A DNA stretch of 64,000 bases, from positions 558,001 to 622,000 of the forward strand of contig OZ017800.1 of assembly GCA_963969395.1 (NCBI GenBank), in the 5' to 3' direction. The position numbers were made by a program, and so were the translations under genes. The first letter of the stretch is position 1. Each line of letters starts with the position of its first letter. Source of the stretch: Pseudoscleropodium purum (lineage: Eukaryota > Streptophyta > Bryopsida > Hypnales > Brachytheciaceae). Of the stretch, positions 60,001 to 64,000 are shown piece after piece. The notes below the pieces were generated by a model. That model saw only the letters and a program-made list of their open reading frames with translations. It did no database searches and had not been told where the DNA came from.

Positions 60001-62249
60001 AAATTCATACCAACATGAAGATCATTTGGAGATGTAAGGAGTAGTAATCATTATTTTTAATGAAATTATGCATTTGTTCTTCATTCATTCAATACAAAGA
60101 AAAAAGGCAAGTAGCCTCCAAAATATCATGTGTTTTGGGGTCTTTAGCACTTAAAAAACTATAGTAGCCAACCCATTCTTAATCACCACCCTATATCGTC
60201 AATGTAGGATGCTTTGTTTCTGTACAAGCAAAGATGAAAAAATAGTTAGTTATCATACAATTGTGGCACATTATGATTGGCTTCAGGACTCTTGAAATTG
60301 CAACCAATCCTTGGTTGGAAATTGGATGACCTATATAACCAATATGGGACATATAAAATCTTCACCTAAAAAATTCTTAATAATTTTGTTTTGGGAATTG
60401 AAATTGTAAAAACTTATTTTTTGTACACAAGGAAATTTTTCCACCCCACATACCCATGCTCCAAATATGCTAGATTGTTTAAGTGGTCAAAAATGGGTTC
60501 TTACCTCAACCTTGTAAGGACACTATGAGCCAAAATGGTTCAATGGATGACTTCATTGTTTACAATAGAAAAAGAGGATGCACCTATAGATCCAACAATC
60601 AGAGAATTTTGGTGACTATCTTCGTCATGGGGGGCAGCATCCTTACAGGGTAAAGGAGTTTTTATTTATTTTTTAACAAGTTCACCCTCCCAAAAAAAAG
60701 CTTCATTTTTATCAATTAATGCCCCCCAAAATTCATTGTCAGTAGCAATGATCACTACTGTAAATACTTCCATTACCAATCTGTGACCACTGCTGTCCAT
60801 AAAACTTCCCTGTACCTTATCGGTGAACTAGTACGGAACCTTTCCTCGGGAACTAGGAATTTGCTCCTGATGATGACCAATGGAATGCTTCCCTTCGGTA
60901 GTCTCCCAACATTACGTGGAAGTCTACGCTTGCTCTTTTGCTAAAAGGACGCCGCCGAGAGAAAAGCGTAGCAACTGGCATACGTGTAGCAAGTTGTCAC
61001 CACGCCTGCAAAACTTAAAGTGACTCTCATCTATGTTATGATAATAAATCTTACTGTACACTGATTGACCTCCAAGCCTTTGAAGCTTTAAGAGAATGGT
61101 CATGTCAAATCATATTTCAACAATTGATGCCAAGAGCCCTAAAAGTAAAAAAGGCATTCCACAATACCGGAACATAACTTCAGATAACTTAAGTGTGGCT
61201 ACATCACACCTGTCAGATTCAGTTAGGAATCTTCAACGCTAGCAAGGAATCCATCAACGAAACAATACAGAACTTCGGTAATAGAATTAGACTCACGATA
61301 TAAATTCACTACACTGATTTAGTAGTGCGTATTACACTAACAAAAATAATTTATCAGACACTATTTGTCAACTGGCCTAGTGTGGGTTGAAATGCTCTAC
61401 ACTGTAATAATATCCACAATTATATTTTTTCTGGTGACACTAATTTTCTAGGTGATTGTCATTCCCGCAAGGCCGCAACCCTCCCCTCCTCTCCCTCTGA
61501 TAGAACAGATCAGTGTAGCCCCTTCCAACCGATACAGAGTAACAGTAATCCATATGAAAATCAAACTCATTCAGATACCGTAACGGCGAACGTCTCCAAG
61601 AGTAATAAAATGATGGGACAAAATCTTACCCGGCACTAAATAGCCAGCACTCCCGAATCGAGTAAATCAAGCACGGCTGCAAAACACAGGTAAAAAGCAA
61701 AGAAAATTTGTAGAGAGGATGACCAAGTCAGACTGAAGCTGATCCGAATTGTTAGATTTTATATAGAACAATGTAGCAATTGCTGTCCACGGCAGTGACA
61801 TAACAGTGTGTGTCTTCATTAATTTTTCAGACACATAAATGGATGTGGAAAGAATGTGATTAAAGATTGGTCAAGTCCGACCCAAGAATAGTTTTTCGTC
61901 ATCTCACTGCCCTGTCAATGAATACCTGAAAGCATATCTATACGCAGCAGGTACTTTTCGTATCCCCCAACATCTCCCGTCCCTGACCCCACAATTTAAA
62001 TTCAATTGGACTATGATGCCTACATCTTAGTAGCATTTCCACCAAGTTCCTGAGGCTCAAGTATCCATATGCCTATGAAACGCAGTCTCGTTGGACCGCA
62101 ATCTCGTTGGACCGCAATCTCGTTGAATCCCAGCGGAAACGATCCGCAGGACCAGAATTCGGTCCATGTCAAAAGAGCACCACTGTCGTGAAATGTAACG
62201 ATCGCAACTCTTATTTGAGTCTTCTCGGCCAGATACACCGCCTTGGTTC
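57081..62249. other. Gene-free region between PLIP and NARA5
   Basis: 57081-60700 is AT-rich with no recognised gene; an open frame at 57112-57384 (90 aa) has no family similarity I can name. 60700-62249 is less AT-rich and must include the 3' UTR of the kinase gene. I see no RNA gene or intact element. Confidence 0.5.
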
Positions 62250-64000
62250 TCATACACTCGAGATCTTCTTGGTCTGCAGCTCATCTTTCATTCCCATGAG
62301 CTCCATTATCCGCGTATCTAGAGGACCAGAAAGACTGTTAACAGACTCAGCAAGTTCAACGGCCGCCTCCTCTTTCAGTCGCGTTCCCTGTTGGCCGACC
62401 ACTACAGCTGCAACTCGGGCTGCCAAATCTCCCATCCCTTTGATGTCAGGGACTCCACGAAGCAATCCATAAAGCACACCAGCGGCATAAGCGTCTCCAG
62501 CTCCACAAGTATCCACTGGAACACACGGTGCAGGAGGTATAAAAACCAACTCTCCTCTCAATCCAATGTAGGAACCCCGTGCCCCATCAGTGACGGAGAC
62601 CAGTGGGCAGAACTGGTTAAGATGCTTCGCAGCCTGTTCCGGAGTAGAATCGTCCCCAAATGCACACAGAGCTCGAGCTTCGTCAGCATTAGCAAACAAG
62701 ATATCCGTGCTTTGGCACATAACATCCCTGCGACAGGAGTTCCAACGAGAAACGTTAAGAGAGCAAAATCAAAAACGTCAGAGACATGCAAATTCATGAG
62801 AATCCAAGAGACATGAAAAGACTCGACACAGGAACTCTTTTGACTACTTCATTATCCCAGAATCAGTTCATTGAATTAACTTAGGTCTATGATGTGAATG
62901 AACTGAGAATGCTGCTCACCAAAACTGCTGTCGATGTCGAGTCACACAAGAGACGTCGCTAGCAGTCAATGCCACTAATACCCCTTGCTGGCGAGCAGCC
63001 TCACAAGCTTGAGCAATCGCCTCGATGGTCTGACTAATTTCCCACAAATACCCTTCTACTACCAGTACTCTGGATTTAGCAATAGCTCCAGCCAGCACTG
63101 CATCAAAGTTCACAATCGAAGACATTCCCTATTCACACAAACAAGCATGTTCAGATACCAATGCCACCAATATGAAGGAATAGAAAAAAATAGAAGAGAA
63201 AAGCTGAAATTTTCTAACCTGGTAAGAAAGCATGGTGCGCTGTGCATCAGGCGTAGTCAGCACAATGACAGTGCCTGTAGTGCCGTCTACAACAGGCTGG
63301 GACAAGAAATGTACATTTGCCCGTAGCAATTTGGTTCTGAACAGCACAACATTAAAACATCCTTCAGCGGATGGGTGCCTCGCTAATATCACACAGTTCA
63401 CGAGAAACGGGAGCGCATTGTACAGCGGAGAGCGAGTTCTTTCCCTAAGCCATACAAGGTAATTACACAAGCGGGAGATTTCATCAGATAACAAACGGTT
63501 GCAGATTGATTGTCACCTGTAGAAATCCCCTAGAGGATCACTGCCAACACTGCCCGTCATGGCAACGTTCTGTGCAGAGTTCTCACCGCTGGTCGTACCC
63601 AACCTAGCCAGTGCAACCAAGGTGTTGGAGAGGGACCCCCCGGCGGAAAGCTTGTAGTTGCGACCATCTAAAGCACGCAGTACTTTCCCTCTTTCCTCGT
63701 GGTTCACTACCTTCCGAGTGCCTTTTACTAACCCTAGCTCTTCCAGAAAGTCATAGCCTACAGTGCCAGAGAAGTCGACCTGAATGCAATGGAGAAGGAA
63801 TTAGAACGGATCTGCATCGAATCCAGTCTCTCAATTCTCACTCAGTCGGCAAGACAACTAAAGCTTGGAGAGAAAGTCATCAAGAAACCAAATCGAGTGA
63901 GTGACAATAAGAATACCATAGCTTGGCCGAGGCCAACGACGTCCCAACTCTCTGGAACAGTCTTGTCAGGGATACCATAAGGTTGGTCCTCTGTTCTCTG
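62250..64000 (-). CDS. NARA5: PfkB-family carbohydrate kinase, NARA5-like (5' end outside window)
   Basis: Minus-strand exons are >64000-63917, 63779-63517, 63336-63219, 63128-62920 and 62727-62250. The recovered C-terminal part has WDVVGLGQAM joined to VDFSGTVGYDF, the first PfkB signature AGGSLSNTLVALARLG, GSVGSDPLGDFY, GTTGTVIVLTTPDAQRTML, VVEGYLWE, TASDVSC, FANADEARALC, SVTDGARGSYIG, and the second signature DTCGAGDAYAAGVLYG with the catalytic Asp and anion hole. It ends VVVGQQGTRL and a short tail. These segments match plant NARA5 (Arabidopsis At4g27600 type), a chloroplast ribokinase-like protein needed for Rubisco and photosynthetic protein accumulation; its substrate is not established. 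Junction phases all agree. The transit peptide and N-terminus lie beyond the window. Confidence 0.9.

Noticed and set aside
1..64000. tRNA, rRNA or snoRNA genes
   Set aside because: A visual search for tRNA T-arm and box motifs and rRNA-like blocks found nothing convincing; short or divergent RNA genes could be missed.

Overview
This is nuclear DNA from a land plant. Every recognisable gene is split by GT-AG introns, several encode plant organelle proteins, intergenic DNA is very AT-rich, short interstitial TTTAGGG-type tracts occur, and Helitron and CACTA-like elements are present. The sequence does not settle the lineage; a bryophyte or other early-diverging plant is only an impression.

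Layout. (1) 1-9.1 kb: an F-box gene (minus) and an 11-exon metallo-beta-lactamase-fold hydrolase gene (minus), separated and interrupted by imperfect tandem repeats. (2) 9.1-16.4 kb: gene-free AT-rich DNA ending in a CACTA-like element. (3) 16.4-46.9 kb: a very large inverted duplication. The left arm (about 16424-27032) and right arm (about 36279-46910) are about 10.6 kb each around a 9.25-kb spacer. Each arm carries the same divergent gene pair: a mitochondrial basic amino acid carrier (BAC1-like) and a mitochondrial TatB-like translocase subunit. The spacer holds a decayed Helitron Rep/helicase, unrecognised sequence, and a second, 5'-only copy of the hydrolase gene. (4) 46.9-52.7 kb: AT-rich repeats. 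(5) 52.7-57 kb: a PLIP-type plastid lipase gene (minus). (6) 57-62.2 kb: no gene seen. (7) 62.25 kb to the window end: a PfkB-family kinase gene resembling NARA5 (minus), cut off at its 5' end.

The most notable structure is the palindrome. Over roughly 9 kb the arms mirror each other without a net indel (paired coordinates sum to 63310), and every stretch compared is identical. The outermost 1.3 kb is several percent diverged and has a 24-bp indel. The left arm's outer breakpoint coincides with the end of the CACTA-like element. The duplicated unit is a complete head-to-head pair of two nuclear genes for mitochondrial inner-membrane proteins, so gene dosage is doubled with promoters intact. 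The two BAC1 copies face each other tail-to-tail across the spacer. I found no clearly new biochemical system; the novelty lies in this structural locus.

Exon coordinates were assigned by hand from reading-frame continuity, GT-AG sites and remembered family similarity. No alignment was computed.
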